From positions 1,488,001 to 1,552,000 of the forward strand of contig NW_025408674.1 of the NCBI RefSeq assembly GCF_020360975.1: DNA of 64,000 nucleotides, written 5' to 3'. This document shows, in pieces, positions 22,411-33,350 of the stretch (its first letter is position 1; every line of letters starts with the position of its first letter). A program made the translations under genes and the position numbers. Below the pieces are notes generated by a model. The model searched no databases. It was not told the origin of the DNA and was given only the letters and a program-made list of their open reading frames with translations. The DNA is from Hirsutella rhossiliensis. Taxonomy: Eukaryota > Ascomycota > Sordariomycetes > Hypocreales > Ophiocordycipitaceae.

Positions 22411-24806
22411 ATGGCAAGCCACGACGCAAGCCCGGCCCCAGGCCCTGATCCCAAGGCGCCCGGCGACTACGTGCAGTTCAAGTGCCTGCCGCCCGGCGGC
22501 CCCCTCAACCGGTGGTCGACCAACTTGACCCGAGAGCACGACTTTCCCGGGGCCCAGGTACGCCGCTGCTGAGCTTCAGCCTCTTGCTCCAGTCTCTCGT
22601 GCATGGGAGACGAAATGTGCTGACAGGCCGTGACGCACGGTGCGATGGATCCATAGGCCATGCTGTACGGCGCCGGCGTCCCCAGCCGCGACATGATGAA
22701 GAATGCGCCGCACGTCGGCATCGCCACCGTCTGGTGGGAGGGAAACCCATGCAAGTAAGTCTGCCGTGCCAGTCAGTCCTGGAAGTCGGGACAGTATATG
22801 GGACAGTATATGGAACAGTACATGGAACAGTATATGGAACAGTATACGGAACAGTATACGGAACAGTATACGGAACAATATATGGGCAGTCCATCATCTC
22901 ATCTACCGCCCCCTCCCTACATTGCAAGGCGGGAACAAAATAACCATGGGCTAATCAGGACTTGAGCGTGTGAAGCACACATCGTGAGTTCTCAGGAGGG
23001 AACAGACCGCCGCTAGAGGACCGCCCGGGACCATGAGCGGTGGTGACGAGGCGAGCAGCTTCTAACCCGCGCGCGCACCCCGTGTGCCCCCCTTAGTCCT
23101 CGAGTTTGGCAAGATCGTCAAGGCCGCCGTGGAGAAGCAAAACATGCTCGCGTGGCAGTTCAACACGGTCGGCGTCTCGGACGCCATAACCATGGGCGGC
23201 GACGGTGAGCCAGCCGTCTTGTCCTGTTTCCTCTCCATCACCCCAATAAGACGTCCCCTCGTCTTGGCCGCGTCTCCGCCCCTCCCCCCTGAATCCATAT
23301 TCGTGCCCCTTGAATCCTGACACCGGCGGCCCGACGACAGGCATGCGCTTTTCCCTGCAGACACGCGAGCTCATCGCCGACTCCATCGAGTCCGTCACGG
23401 CAGCGCAGCACCACGACGCAAACATCTCCATCCCCGGGTGCGACAAGAACATGCCGGGCGTTGTCATGGCCGCCGCGCGCCACAACCGGCCCTTCATCAT
23501 GGTCTACGGCGGCACCATCCGCAAGGGCCACTCGGCCCTGCTCGGCCGCGACGTCAACATCAGCACCTGCTACGAGGCCGCCGGCGCCTTTGCCTACGGC
23601 CGCCTGCAGGCCGCCGCCGGCCCCGCCGAACACGGCCCCGCGACGACCGGCGCCGACGTGCTCGAGGATATCGAGCGCCACGCCTGTCCCGGCGCCGGCG
23701 CCTGCGGCGGCATGTACACGGCGAACACCATGGCGACGGCCATCGAGGCCATGGGCCTGACGCTGCCCGGCTCGTCGTCGTTTCCCGCCCAGTCGCCCGA
23801 GAAGGCGCGCGAGTGCGAGCGCGCCGCAGAGGCCATCCGCGGCGCCATGCTGCGCGACGACCTGCGCCCGCGCGACCTCATGACGCGCGCCGCCTTTGAG
23901 AACGCCCTCGTGCTGACCATGGTCCTCGGCGGCTCCACAAACGGCGTGCTGCACTTCCTCGCCATGGCCCACACGGCCGGCGTGCCCCTGACGCTCGACG
24001 ACGTCGCCCGCGCCAGCGACCGCACCCCCGTGCTGGCCGACCTGGCCCCGAGCGGCCGCTACCTCATGGAGGACCTGTACCGCGTCGGCGGCACGCCCTC
24101 GGTGCTCAAGCTGCTCATCGCCCGCGGCCTCGTCGACGGCTCCGTCATGACCGTCACCGGCCGCTGCCTCGCCGACAACGTCGCCGACTGGCCCAGCCTC
24201 GACCCGGGCCAGCCCATCATCCGCCCGCTCGACGACCCCATCAAGCCCTCGGGCCACATCCGCGTCCTGCGCGGTAACCTGGCTCCCGGCGGCGCCGTCG
24301 CCAAGATCACCGGCAAGGAGGGCCTGTCCTTTTCCGGCGCCGCCCGTGTCTTCGACTGCGAGCGTCACCTCAACGAGGCCCTGACCGCCGGCCGCATCCG
24401 CCCCGACGACGGCAACCTCGTCCTCATCGTCCGCTACGAGGGCCCCCGCGGCGGGCCCGGCATGCCCGAGCAGCTGCGCGCCTCGGCCGCCATCATGGGC
24501 GCCGGCCTGACAAACGTCGCCCTCGTCACCGACGGCCGCTACAGCGGCGCCTCGCACGGCTTCATCGTCGGCCACGTCGTCCCCGAGGCCGCCGTCGGCG
24601 GGCCCATTGCCCTCGTCCGCGACGGCGACGCCATCACCATCGACGCCGTCCGCAACCGCATCGACGCCGACGTCCCCGACCACGAGTGGGACCGCCGCAG
24701 GGCCCAGTGGAAGGCTCCCGAGCCAAGGGTAAGGAGGGGCGTCCTGGCAAAGTACGCCAGGCTCGTGGGCGATGCGAGCCACGGCGCCGTCACCGATGCG
24801 TGGTGA
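22411..24806 (+). CDS. Dihydroxy-acid dehydratase (ILVD/EDD family) paralogue
   Basis: Five exons: 22411-22557, 22657-22754, 22976-22983, 23097-23204 and 23341-24806, giving 608 aa. The family converts 2,3-dihydroxy-acids to 2-keto-acids using an Fe-S cluster, in valine/isoleucine synthesis. Candidate cluster cysteines are Cys81 (GNPCN), Cys154 (PGCDKNMPG) and Cys241 ([12 protein letters not shown]). The catalytic-Ser region [14 protein letters not shown] is present. Exon 3 is only 8 nt; it is needed to spell NTHLLEFGK next to Cys81. The N-terminus shows no amphipathic mitochondrial presequence, unlike the usual ILV3, so a cytosolic or specialised paralogue is possible. Pentonate dehydratases share the fold and cannot be fully excluded. 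Confidence 0.92.
22788..22883 (+). repeat. Intronic 12-bp minisatellite, eight copies
   Basis: Eight tandem copies of a 12-mer close to GGAACAGTATAT fill nearly half of intron 2 (22755-22975) of the dehydratase gene, just before the 8-nt exon. Copies differ by one or two bases. Confidence 0.92.
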
Positions 24807-25310
24807 GCGGCCTTCGTGGCCGGTCGCCCCAACCGCTCTTCACACACACGCGCACACGCCCCCATTATCCGACAAAGACAAGGGCGAGGAAGAGGAAGGA
24901 AAAGTAAAAGGAGAGCGTGATTACCCACGTACATATATACACTCACCCACACACGCTCAACCCCCTTCTCCCAACCAAAGACTTTGCTCTTCAAATCAGA
25001 CAAACGGTGCAGCTTGCAATGAGAGAGAAAACGAAGGGTATCGTAGCCTCCACTCCTGCCAACAACCCCCCCTTTCTCCGGTGGCTCGTCCCATATATAG
25101 GTGCGCATACGTAGGCATGTATGTATACACATTGCTCAGGCAAGCTCTTCGAAAACGGATCTCCTCGCCTGAGCTTGTCATGCCGCCGGGTGAAGGAAAA
25201 CAAATGAAAATGGCTGCAAAAAGATTCGCGAGACCCTGAGGAGAGGGGGCTTATACTCATCCAACACGAGCCGGCCAGCCGCTTTCCCTTGACGGTTTCG
25301 TATTGTGCCC
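24807..25310. other. Convergent 3' spacer
   Basis: It lies between the ends of the dehydratase and MVP1 genes. Nothing beyond presumed 3' untranslated sequence is seen. Confidence 0.55.
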
Positions 25311-27875
25311 TCAGTCTCCAAGCGGCATGCCCTCCAACTCATCCAGCAGGCGTCGCCAGTTGTCGGCCAGCATCTCGGCATACTTGACACGTTCGCCTGC
25401 CCAGTCCTGGTTCCACCTGCTGATGTGGTACTGCGTGGACTGGAACGTCACGAGCTCGTCGCGGAGGCACTCCTTGACAAAGACGGACTGGTTGTGCTGT
25501 CGGACAATCGATTCCTTGTCCTGGGGGCGCGTATTCGCTGGTTAGTACGCGCTTCGTCTACAACGCCTTGGGTATACCTGCCTTGATGATAGACTCGGCC
25601 ACTCTCTCAATCTCTCCGGCCTTGACCGCCCCCTCTGGCTTCGAGCGCAGACCCGTCAGCTTCGTCTCGTTGGTCTGTATCCTCCTTTCCAGGTAAGGAA
25701 TATTGTCCTTGTCCAGTCTCTCTCGCCTGTCAAACATGTCGCGCACGCTGACGAGCGCGTCTCGCTGACGCTTGAGGTCCTCCAGGACGCCCTCGTCCCA
25801 GCCACGGCTCTCGTCTTCCAACAGAGTCTGGCAGGTTCGCAGGTGTTTGCTCATGGCCAGGAGCCCGTCGTTGAGGAGCGGAACCTCGTTTGTATCGGTC
25901 GCGTACGTGTCCGACGACGTCTCGGTTAGAGAGCCGAGCATCATGGCAACGCGGGCGTGGTCGGCGGCCACGCCTTCAGTGCGCTTCACCAGGCGATCCA
26001 GGATGTTGCAGATGTTGATATAGAGCTCCGCCGATCTGCGCACGCCGGAGCGGGTGCGGGAGAAGAGCTCCTCGAGCGTCGCGGGCAGCGAGTCCTCCAA
26101 GCCAGGCGGCAGGGCTTTGTCGGCAAACTCGTCCTGGACGGAGATGGTCGCCTGCTTGCGCCAAACAGCGAGCTCCTGGTTTGCTGCCGTCAGCATCATT
26201 GCAGCGGATGCCAGTCGGTGACAGCTCTTACCGTCGGAACCGTCAAGAACATGACCACGAGCTGCTCTTGGCTCAAAACGGGATGCCTCACGAGCGCATT
26301 CAGGAACCTAGCCAGGCCTCGCCTACGCTTCTCGATGAAAGCACCGTCATTGGACAAGTGGTTTCCGTTGACGGCGACTCGCTTGGGCGGCAAGAGAGGC
26401 AGGACTCTGAAGGGATACCGCTTCTGCAGACAGTCCAGCAGCCAGACAAAGTCACTGTATCGGCGAATCACCTTGCTTCCCCGGCGCTGGCTGGCGACCT
26501 CGTAGTTGTGGTGTTGGAACAGGAACATGCCCTCTTTTTCTGGCATCAGCGTGACGAGGATGTTCTCCTCCAAGTTGCTCCCGGTGCGGCCGCCGATGTT
26601 CCTGGTCGTGGCAGCAGGAGGATCGATACCGGGGGCTCGACCTGCGTTGCTATCTCCGCCAAAAGGCACGGCAGCAGCGACGTTCTGGGGACTGGCGTTG
26701 AAGCCGCCTGCGGCAGGGGAATTGCTGGCTTGGTAGAACCCCCCCCATCCGCCTTGCGCCGAGGCCGAGTTGGTGCTCGAGCGGGCGGCCTCGGTCGAGC
26801 TCGTCGTTTCTGCAGGCGGGGCATACTGGCTCGTGACCGACACTTCGCCCATCGAAGGTAGCGAGGCGGCGCTGAAGCTACCGTGGCCGTTGGTCACGTC
26901 ATGACGGCCGCTGCCGTTGGCCTTGAGGTGGTCGTGGCCTTTGTGAAGCTCGGGAGTGTTCCAGGGGTCGTCCATGGGGTCGTCCATGGTCGGCCGCAGG
27001 ATTGCGGGCTGTGACTCGTCCATCGGCGGTGGCAACTGGGGTTTGGTTGGCATCTGAGCCGGCTTCGCGGCGAGCTCGGCGACTGGCGGCAGTATGGGTT
27101 CGGCGGTGAGGCCGGGGAGCTTGGGCTGCGGCAGGTCTGTGTCCCAAGGGGGGGTGTGAAATTGAACAATTAGCTGCGTCGCCCCCCACCAACGTGACAG
27201 GGTCGAGAATAATAGGACATGACGGTCGAGCCGAGTAGCCAATCAATGGCCTGACCGGAGAACAAAGGGGGACAGACAGGTGGAGAGGATGCCATCGTGC
27301 ACGAGCTGACAAAAGGAGAGCAGGGGTAATCATGTCACGCATCCATCCGGTTGAAACTCACCTTTGCGTCTCTCGTCGACGCCGTCGAGGCTGATGACAT
27401 CGCCCTCCTGCGCCAGTCCAATCAAGGCCAAGAGAACATTGAACTCGCTGCGCCCCAGCGACACGGACGAGCCGTCGTCATCCTGGGTCAAGAGGGACAT
27501 GATGCGCGCCTGGGCTTCGGCCCCAAGGCGCGCCATGGCCAGCAGCTTGGCGACGCCGCCGGCCGTGACGTGTCCGGAGCTCCCATCCTCGCGCACGACG
27601 GTGTCAAAGGTCTCGATGTAGCTGTCGGGCACGTCGGAAGGCGGGAGCAAGTTGCGTATCATGTCGGCGCGCTTCTGCTGCTTGCGTGGAGTCGGCAGGT
27701 CCCAAGGGGAGGGTTCGTCGTCGCGCCCGCTACCGCCCTCGCCAAAGAGGTCGTTGGACGACGTCTCTTGCGGCGCCGGCTTGCCAAACAACTCGTCTCC
27801 TGGGCCTCCCGTCTGGCGTTGCGGCGTCGTCGGCTCGCGGTCGCTGTGGGTTGGGGAAGATCCGAAGAGTGACAT
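25311..27875 (-). CDS. MVP1: Sorting nexin Mvp1 (PX-BAR)
   Basis: Four exons: 27875-27362, 27136-26232, 26175-25582 and 25520-25311, giving 740 aa. After a low-complexity N-terminal half with a short helical region, a PX domain spans about residues 361-473. It has the lipid-binding RRYSDF motif, LLPPKR, and the family element MFLTVPT joined to ELAVWRKQ across intron 2. A helical BAR-like region follows to the C-terminus. Mvp1 binds PI3P on endosomes and acts in retrograde and vacuolar protein sorting. Intron 3 (25521-25581) appears to use a GC donor (AAG/GCAGGT), with TACTAAC 19 nt before the acceptor; the nearby GT would break the frame of the conserved SIIKDKESIV segment. Confidence 0.9.
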
Positions 27876-28915
27876 GATGGGCCCCGACTTGATCTCTGTG
27901 GGCGCCTGTTGCGTGTCCGCAGGTGGCCGAATGGACGATTCGAAGCGCTATCGGAGCTCTTGCAGCTATCCCGAGGCTGCCTGCGAATTTGCGGACGTGA
28001 TGCCGGGTCGGTCGTCTAGATGATTCGGGAGGGCGAGCGGTGTATGTGATGGATCGAGAGGCAGCCAACTCGAGGTGGAGGCCCGGAGGGGGAGGAAACG
28101 ACACGCCAGGAGCTGACGAGAGAAATCAAGACGCAAGAAACAAATGCACACGATACGACTATGCCAGGCTTGGATGCAAGCAATGGAGCTGTTTATTAGC
28201 GCAGAGGATGATTGCGTGAAGTCATCCTGGCGTTGGAAGTGGAGAAGCTCCTGACACTGGACAGTGGGCAGGGCGCTGGAGTACCAACTGAGCTACAGTG
28301 GTGTACAGTACGCTGCTGGGGCTGGCCTCTCCGGACGCGTCGTCTCAGGGCGGCTCGACCCGCTCGTTCCCCAGCCGTGCCCGCTCACCCCTGTCTGTAC
28401 TGGTTATACTCCGTAAGTTACTCGTACTTTTACACGCATTAAAGATCGAGGGAGCCTCACTGCCGTGCTTCTGTTCAAATTCAAGTCCAGAATTGGTCGG
28501 CTCCGAGCAGTTTTGAGACTATACCATTCGACAGTCATCGGCCCTCAATATCACCATAGCGTCACCATAGCCATCCGTCTTAGGGACAAAGCAGCGCATG
28601 AGTTGGTGATTAAGAAGCCAGAATCAACGCGACAACTACACATGGAACGACTATTGATCAAGCTTATGATACGTCGTCAAGGACGCCGTGTTATATGCGG
28701 CCGTTGGGCTGAGTCTCCAGAAATGGTATACAACCACATCTCGTCACCAAGCACGGGACGCCTCAGGACATCAACACGGCCCTTTGACCTCCCCTTCACT
28801 GCGACAGCCTTTCCAGCAGCATCTTTCCACGCACGGCTCCGCAAACTACAATGCATCCTGTTTGCAATAAATGTACACACCAAGGCCAAAGGACCTTGGT
28901 ACCCCTCCTCCCGGC
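27876..28915. other. Intergenic region, MVP1 promoter side
   Basis: No gene is recognised. A tRNA A-box-like sequence on the minus strand near 28280-28300 lacks a matching B-box and is not called. Confidence 0.5.
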
Positions 28916-29862
28916 TCACCAAAGCTTCTCCACGTCCACCTTCTTGGCCGCCTTGGGCGCACTCTTGATCTTATACACCCCAGGGACCTTGTAGTACAAG
29001 CTTGGCGACTGTCCCGGCGCAAGCTGGTGGCTCAGGTACCCCCGATGCGCCGGGTCCCTGTAATACTCCATGTCCGCTCGGCTCGTCGGGTCCGGCAGGC
29101 GGTACCGGAACGGCGCCTTTCTCGCCTCGGCCAGCACCGACTCGACGTGCTCCTTGCCCACGGGCAGCGGCTTGTCCGTGTTTACCGACTCCCCAGACAG
29201 CAGCCGCGTGATGGCCAGCTTGGTGTAGTATCTTGTCACAATCTTGCCGCCGGCTGCCTCGATGGCGGCGATGGCTCCGGCCGATGCCCGCGACACCATG
29301 ACGTCGATGGGCTGCTTGAGGCGTTCCGAGCCTCGCGACAGCATCTTAATGCCGTCCTTGACGCTCCCGATCAGCTTGCTTTCAATCAGCTCCTTGGGCG
29401 TAATCTGCTTGTGCGGGTCGATTCGTCCTTGGTCGATCCAGTCCTGGAGCTGGTCGAGGTTCACTTCAGACATGACTGGCGCCCGGCTAGAATCCAGTCA
29501 GCAAGGTCTTGACTGAACACAAAAAGAGCCTCGCAGCCTTACAAATTGGTGAATCCTTTTCGGCCGTGCTTCACAATCAAGGGCGTCTGCCCGCCCTGAA
29601 ACCACGGATTCACCTTCCCATGCTGCTTCTGTCCCTTGTGGCCCCTCCCCGACGTCTTCCCGTGCCCGGACGAGGGACCGCGGCCGACGCGTTTCTTCTT
29701 GTGGATTGCGCCCGGGTTGTTGGCGAGGCTGGCGAGGATCGAGGCTTGCCGTGTCTGCTGGAGCGCGAGGCCCGCGAGGCAGGTCGTTAACGAGGCAATG
29801 CCGGGGGGTTTCGCCGCCATGCAGCACATGAGCGTGCTCTGCGGCATTGGTAGGCGAGGCAT
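28916..29862 (-). CDS. MRPL10: Mitochondrial ribosomal protein uL15m
   Basis: Two exons, 29862-29543 and 29486-28916, giving 296 aa. The N-terminal part has the bacterial L15 signature: [20 protein letters not shown], then GHKGQKQ, and FQGGQTPL. The second exon ([20 protein letters not shown] onward) is the fungal L15 core, followed by a mitochondrial-type C-terminal extension. The first 40 or so residues, rich in Ala, Leu and Gln with few acids, fit a mitochondrial targeting region. The protein is part of the large mitoribosomal subunit. The second acceptor is CTAG at 29490-29487; the later CCAG would put a stop in frame. Confidence 0.92.
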
Positions 29863-30711
29863 GGTGGCGCAATGGACGTTTTCGCAAGCAACGACTTGGT
29901 CGGCGGTTTTTTTTTGTATGGTTGCGTGAGCTTCTCGGGAAACCACCGCTGGGGCCCACAAAATTATGCCTCAGGCTGCCGCCTCCTTTCGATCTCTCAA
30001 CATAACACCCCTGCGAATACATTTCTATTCAGGTCGAGAGCGATCACGTATCGAACATCGCCTTTCTCACACCATGTGCAGGTGCCAAATCTTCAAACGT
30101 GACCCCCCTTATGCTTCTACTCGTCCTTGGCAGCAACTTGAGAGCACGCGGCTTGGGTCCAGAGCCTTTTAGAATTACGTCCAAGGATTAAGACTGTTCG
30201 CTGCGAAATGTACAATGAGACCGCATCCAAGGTCGAACGAAAAAACACCCACGTCTCGCTGCTGCAAAACAGAAATGCTATTCCCACATCTATCAGTGAC
30301 GACGGATCGCGCTCCGTTCGTCTGACCCATGAGAACCCTGATGCGTACAGCACGACTCGCCAAGATCATCCTTATCCTAGATGCGGTGCGCTTTCAATGT
30401 CGAGGCATACATACCCCATACTTTCCCGCTCTGGAAAAAAAAGAAGCAAAACGCCGTTCCCCTTCCCTTCCGTCAACGTCGCTGCGTATAGATCTGTGTG
30501 CTTTCCTTGGCGTCGTCTTTTCACCAACAAAACTCCGACATGCTCCGCTGGCTCTGCATAGACTGCGCCTGCCACGGGTCGGCAGCACAGCACGTCGTCC
30601 GCGGACTGAATGATACTATCGCGATTTCCGTCGAGACGACGTCCTGGCGGTGCCTCGTGGGGGTGCTCGCTTCTGTGCCCAAGTTGCCTCGTCTCAAGGG
30701 CCGGCCTCTTC
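29863..30711. other. Spacer between uL15m and the KTR gene
   Basis: It contains the uL15m promoter and the KTR 3' flank. No gene is recognised. Confidence 0.55.
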
Positions 30712-32461
30712 TCAAGGACTCGCCCAGCCGCCGGCAACGTCCACCCATTCGGCCAGGCAGGACCCTTCTTTGCCTTCAACGTCGACAATGTCCGTGTCGC
30801 ATCTGCAGCGGCAGCCGACGCCGTTCTCCTTGACTTCGTCCCAGTTCTCCCAGTACTGGTCCTCTTCGACTCGCTTCTTCTCGTCGACCGTTGTCGTCTC
30901 CAGGTATGGCTGACGCGGCAACTGGCGAGCCGGCGCATTCGCGGGGCAGTGCTGGATGGTGGTATGCCTATAGCCAAAGTCTCGGAAGTAGTGGATGTCG
31001 CGGGGAGCCAGAAGAGTGCCGGCGGCGAGCGAGTGGATAGGCGCATCGCCCCACTAGAGAGACAAGGTTAGCTCAACGCGTTCCCCTATGCTGTTGATCC
31101 CACAGGGTGATGACTGACCCGTTCCATCCAAAATCCTCCGCTGCGGTCCATCATCTGGAAAAAGTCGTTGTACTCCTTGCTGCGGAACCAGCTGAGGCGT
31201 GCGATTTCAAAGTTGGACCAGAAATGGCACATGTTGTACTTTTCACCCTCCATGGCCTCTGGATCGATGTCGGGAAGGGCGTTCCGGCTAGGGTCATTCT
31301 GGAGAAGCTCCTCGGGGATATTGGCATCCTTGCGCTTCTCCTCGACAGTTTCCTGAGGCTCAACAAACATCTCCCAGAGACCCTGGGACGTCAGGTTGTT
31401 GAGGCGCTTGTAGGCCGAGGCGTAGCGGAAGATGTTGGGCACCGTCTCGCGGAGCTCCTTGACAGCAATGGTGAAGCCGTACGTCTTGTTTGCTTCGATC
31501 ATTTTGAGGAACGGATCGCTGCAGACGTCAGTGAGTGGCCCTGATACGACGAGGGTTGGCTCATGCCGCTTACTAGGTGATGTCGCAAAAGTAGGTGATT
31601 TCCGGCTCGACTCGCCAGTACCACTCGTACTTGAGCAAAAGTTCGTGGTTGTAGAAGAAACTGCGTCCAGGTCAGCAAACCCAAGAGTCTTGAGATGGAA
31701 GCGCCACTGCCTACCCCGAGTAAAAGCGACACATGGCGTGGTAGCTTTCCAACCCTCCGTACATGACGGCTGCGTCTCCCTGTTTGGCGACACCCTCCTT
31801 TGCGACCTTGGGGTCGATCCAATCCGGATACCCCCACATTTCCGGCCCAACCTTGCCAAACTCGACGTTGGCAGAGGTATAGTTGCGGATAGTATCCTTG
31901 AAGTGGTCGTCGAACTCGCCATCGTTGAGAAAGACGTAGGGGTAGTGGTACCAGCGGTTGAAGTGACGTTCGACCGACTTGATTGACTGGATGACGCCGT
32001 CGAGCTCTTTATTTCTGGCGAGGACGACAAAGGCGGCATTGGCGCGAGGCTTGCTGGTGTCGGGCTCGAGGCAGCCTGTGACGAAGACCTTGTCGTGCTT
32101 CTCGCTTATCTTGCTGTGGACAGAGATGGGTTAGTGGCCAGTCTCGAGACCAGAGGAGAGTACTGATGACGCACCGAATGGCGGGGGGAGCGCCAGCGGG
32201 CATCAATATCCTGCTCGGCGAGCTTGGGTGCCTGACAAAGAGCACCAAGATGAGGATGACGACGAGCAGGGGAAATACGATGACGACGCCGAGCGGCACG
32301 GAGACGGTGGAGTTGCCGCGCAGCCGCAAAGGCCTGCGGAAAAAGGCTAGCCTGGACGCGAAGCCTTTTCGCCTCGATGAGCCTCGCTTCTCGTCATGGG
32401 CCGGCAGCGGCAGCGGGGCTGTCGATGGGGCGGTTCTGGAAGCCCGCCTCAGGAGGTCCAT
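30712..32461 (-). CDS. KTR/KRE2-type alpha-1,2-mannosyltransferase (GT15)
   Basis: Five exons: 32461-32175, 32113-31715, 31660-31574, 31518-31119 and 31053-30712, giving 504 aa. It is a type II Golgi protein: a basic cytosolic tail, then a membrane anchor at about residues 54-76 (VPLGVVIVFPLLVVILILVL). The luminal domain has the family landmarks NAAFVVLARN, HYPYVFLNDGEF, EWYWRVEPEI, YFCDITYDPF (split over intron 3), MCHFWSNFEIA, and GDAPIHSLA near the end. These enzymes add mannose to O- and N-linked glycans of secreted proteins. The C-terminus is an acidic Cys-containing extension. Which KTR subgroup it belongs to was not determined. Confidence 0.92.
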
Positions 32462-33122
32462 GGTGAAGACTACCCGCCTCGGCGGCAGGGATGGAAGTGA
32501 AGCTCGGAGGATGGCAGTCAATCTCGATGGCTCCCGTGGGCCGTCGTCGGGGCCGGGCGAAAACCGAGGCAAAATGTATTAGAGTCGAGGGGGGGGCAAA
32601 GGATATTAGGAAAAATTCTAGAGCCAGCAGAAGTCGAGGGGCGCGAGCGTCGGCTGCTGGGAGTCGAAAATTAAGCCCGGCGCGCGTCGCGTCTCTGGCT
32701 CCTGGACACGACGAAGCAAGATGGGGATGGTTTGAACGAGCGACAGGGACAACAGATCCCAGAACCAGGGTCGTCTCTTCGGCCGACTTGACGCGTCGCA
32801 GCCGGAGACTTGGAGCAGAGGCGGGCGACGAGGCTTCTAAGGCACGCCCGACGAGTCGCGATGGCAGGTCGAGATGGACGGTGTTGAGGCTCGTCGACGG
32901 TTGGGAAGAAGATGAAACAGCAAGGCGCTTAACGACGACGAGAAAGCTTCCTTCATTATTGGACAGGGGAGGAGGGAGAAGCGAAAGGCCACCGACACGC
33001 AACTGGGCCAGCCCGCGCCAACGGGATCCACGCCCAGGCAGCCAATCAAGGCGCCGGAAAATCGGGGCCAGAGACATTTTGGCGCCAACGCCTTGCGGAG
33101 GATATTCTTTTTGTAGATTATT
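32462..33122. other. KTR promoter region up to the transposon
   Basis: No gene is recognised; a plus-strand open frame of 257 codons here has skewed Arg/Gly composition and looks like chance. Confidence 0.5.
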
Positions 33123-33131
33123 TATAAAAAG
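33123..33131 (+). repeat. Left 9-bp target-site duplication of the MULE
   Basis: TATAAAAAG directly abuts the left inverted repeat and matches 35745-35753 exactly. Confidence 0.85.
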
Positions 33132-33240
33132 GCCCAAGTTATCTATCCACCCACTTTCATTAACTGTACACCCAAAAAGTGGATTAACTGTGGCTGACGG
33201 CCGAAGAGGGCCGATACCGCCAATTTGTATGCACACATTC
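33132..33240 (+). repeat. Left terminal inverted repeat of the MULE
   Basis: It starts GCCCAAGTTATCTATCC and pairs with the complement of 35636-35744. Roughly three quarters of positions match by eye. Confidence 0.88.
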
Positions 33241-33350
33241 TCTACGATAAGTAGAGCCAGGTAGTAACAGTTCTCCTTCAACGATAAGGCACCCAAAATT
33301 GAAGCTATTCGTACTGCGCTTTCTATGCTGATGAGACTATTCTTTGGTGT

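Noticed and set aside
23238..24782. 514-codon open frame antisense to the dehydratase
   Set aside because: It mirrors a strongly conserved gene on the other strand; the Ala/Gly/Val/Asp-rich content is what GC-rich codons give in reverse.
22411..24806. Dehydratase as a self-resistance gene of a metabolite cluster
   Set aside because: Neighbours are a SANT regulator and a sorting nexin; no polyketide, peptide or terpene synthase is in the window.
28275..28305. tRNA-like A-box on the minus strand (TAGCTCAGTTGGTA)
   Set aside because: The D-arm does not close properly and no GGTTCRA B-box follows within a tRNA length; at best a decayed fragment or chance.
32491..33264. 257-codon plus-strand open frame running into the transposon
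   Set aside because: It crosses the left transposon boundary and has skewed Arg/Gly content, so it cannot be an old gene as it stands.
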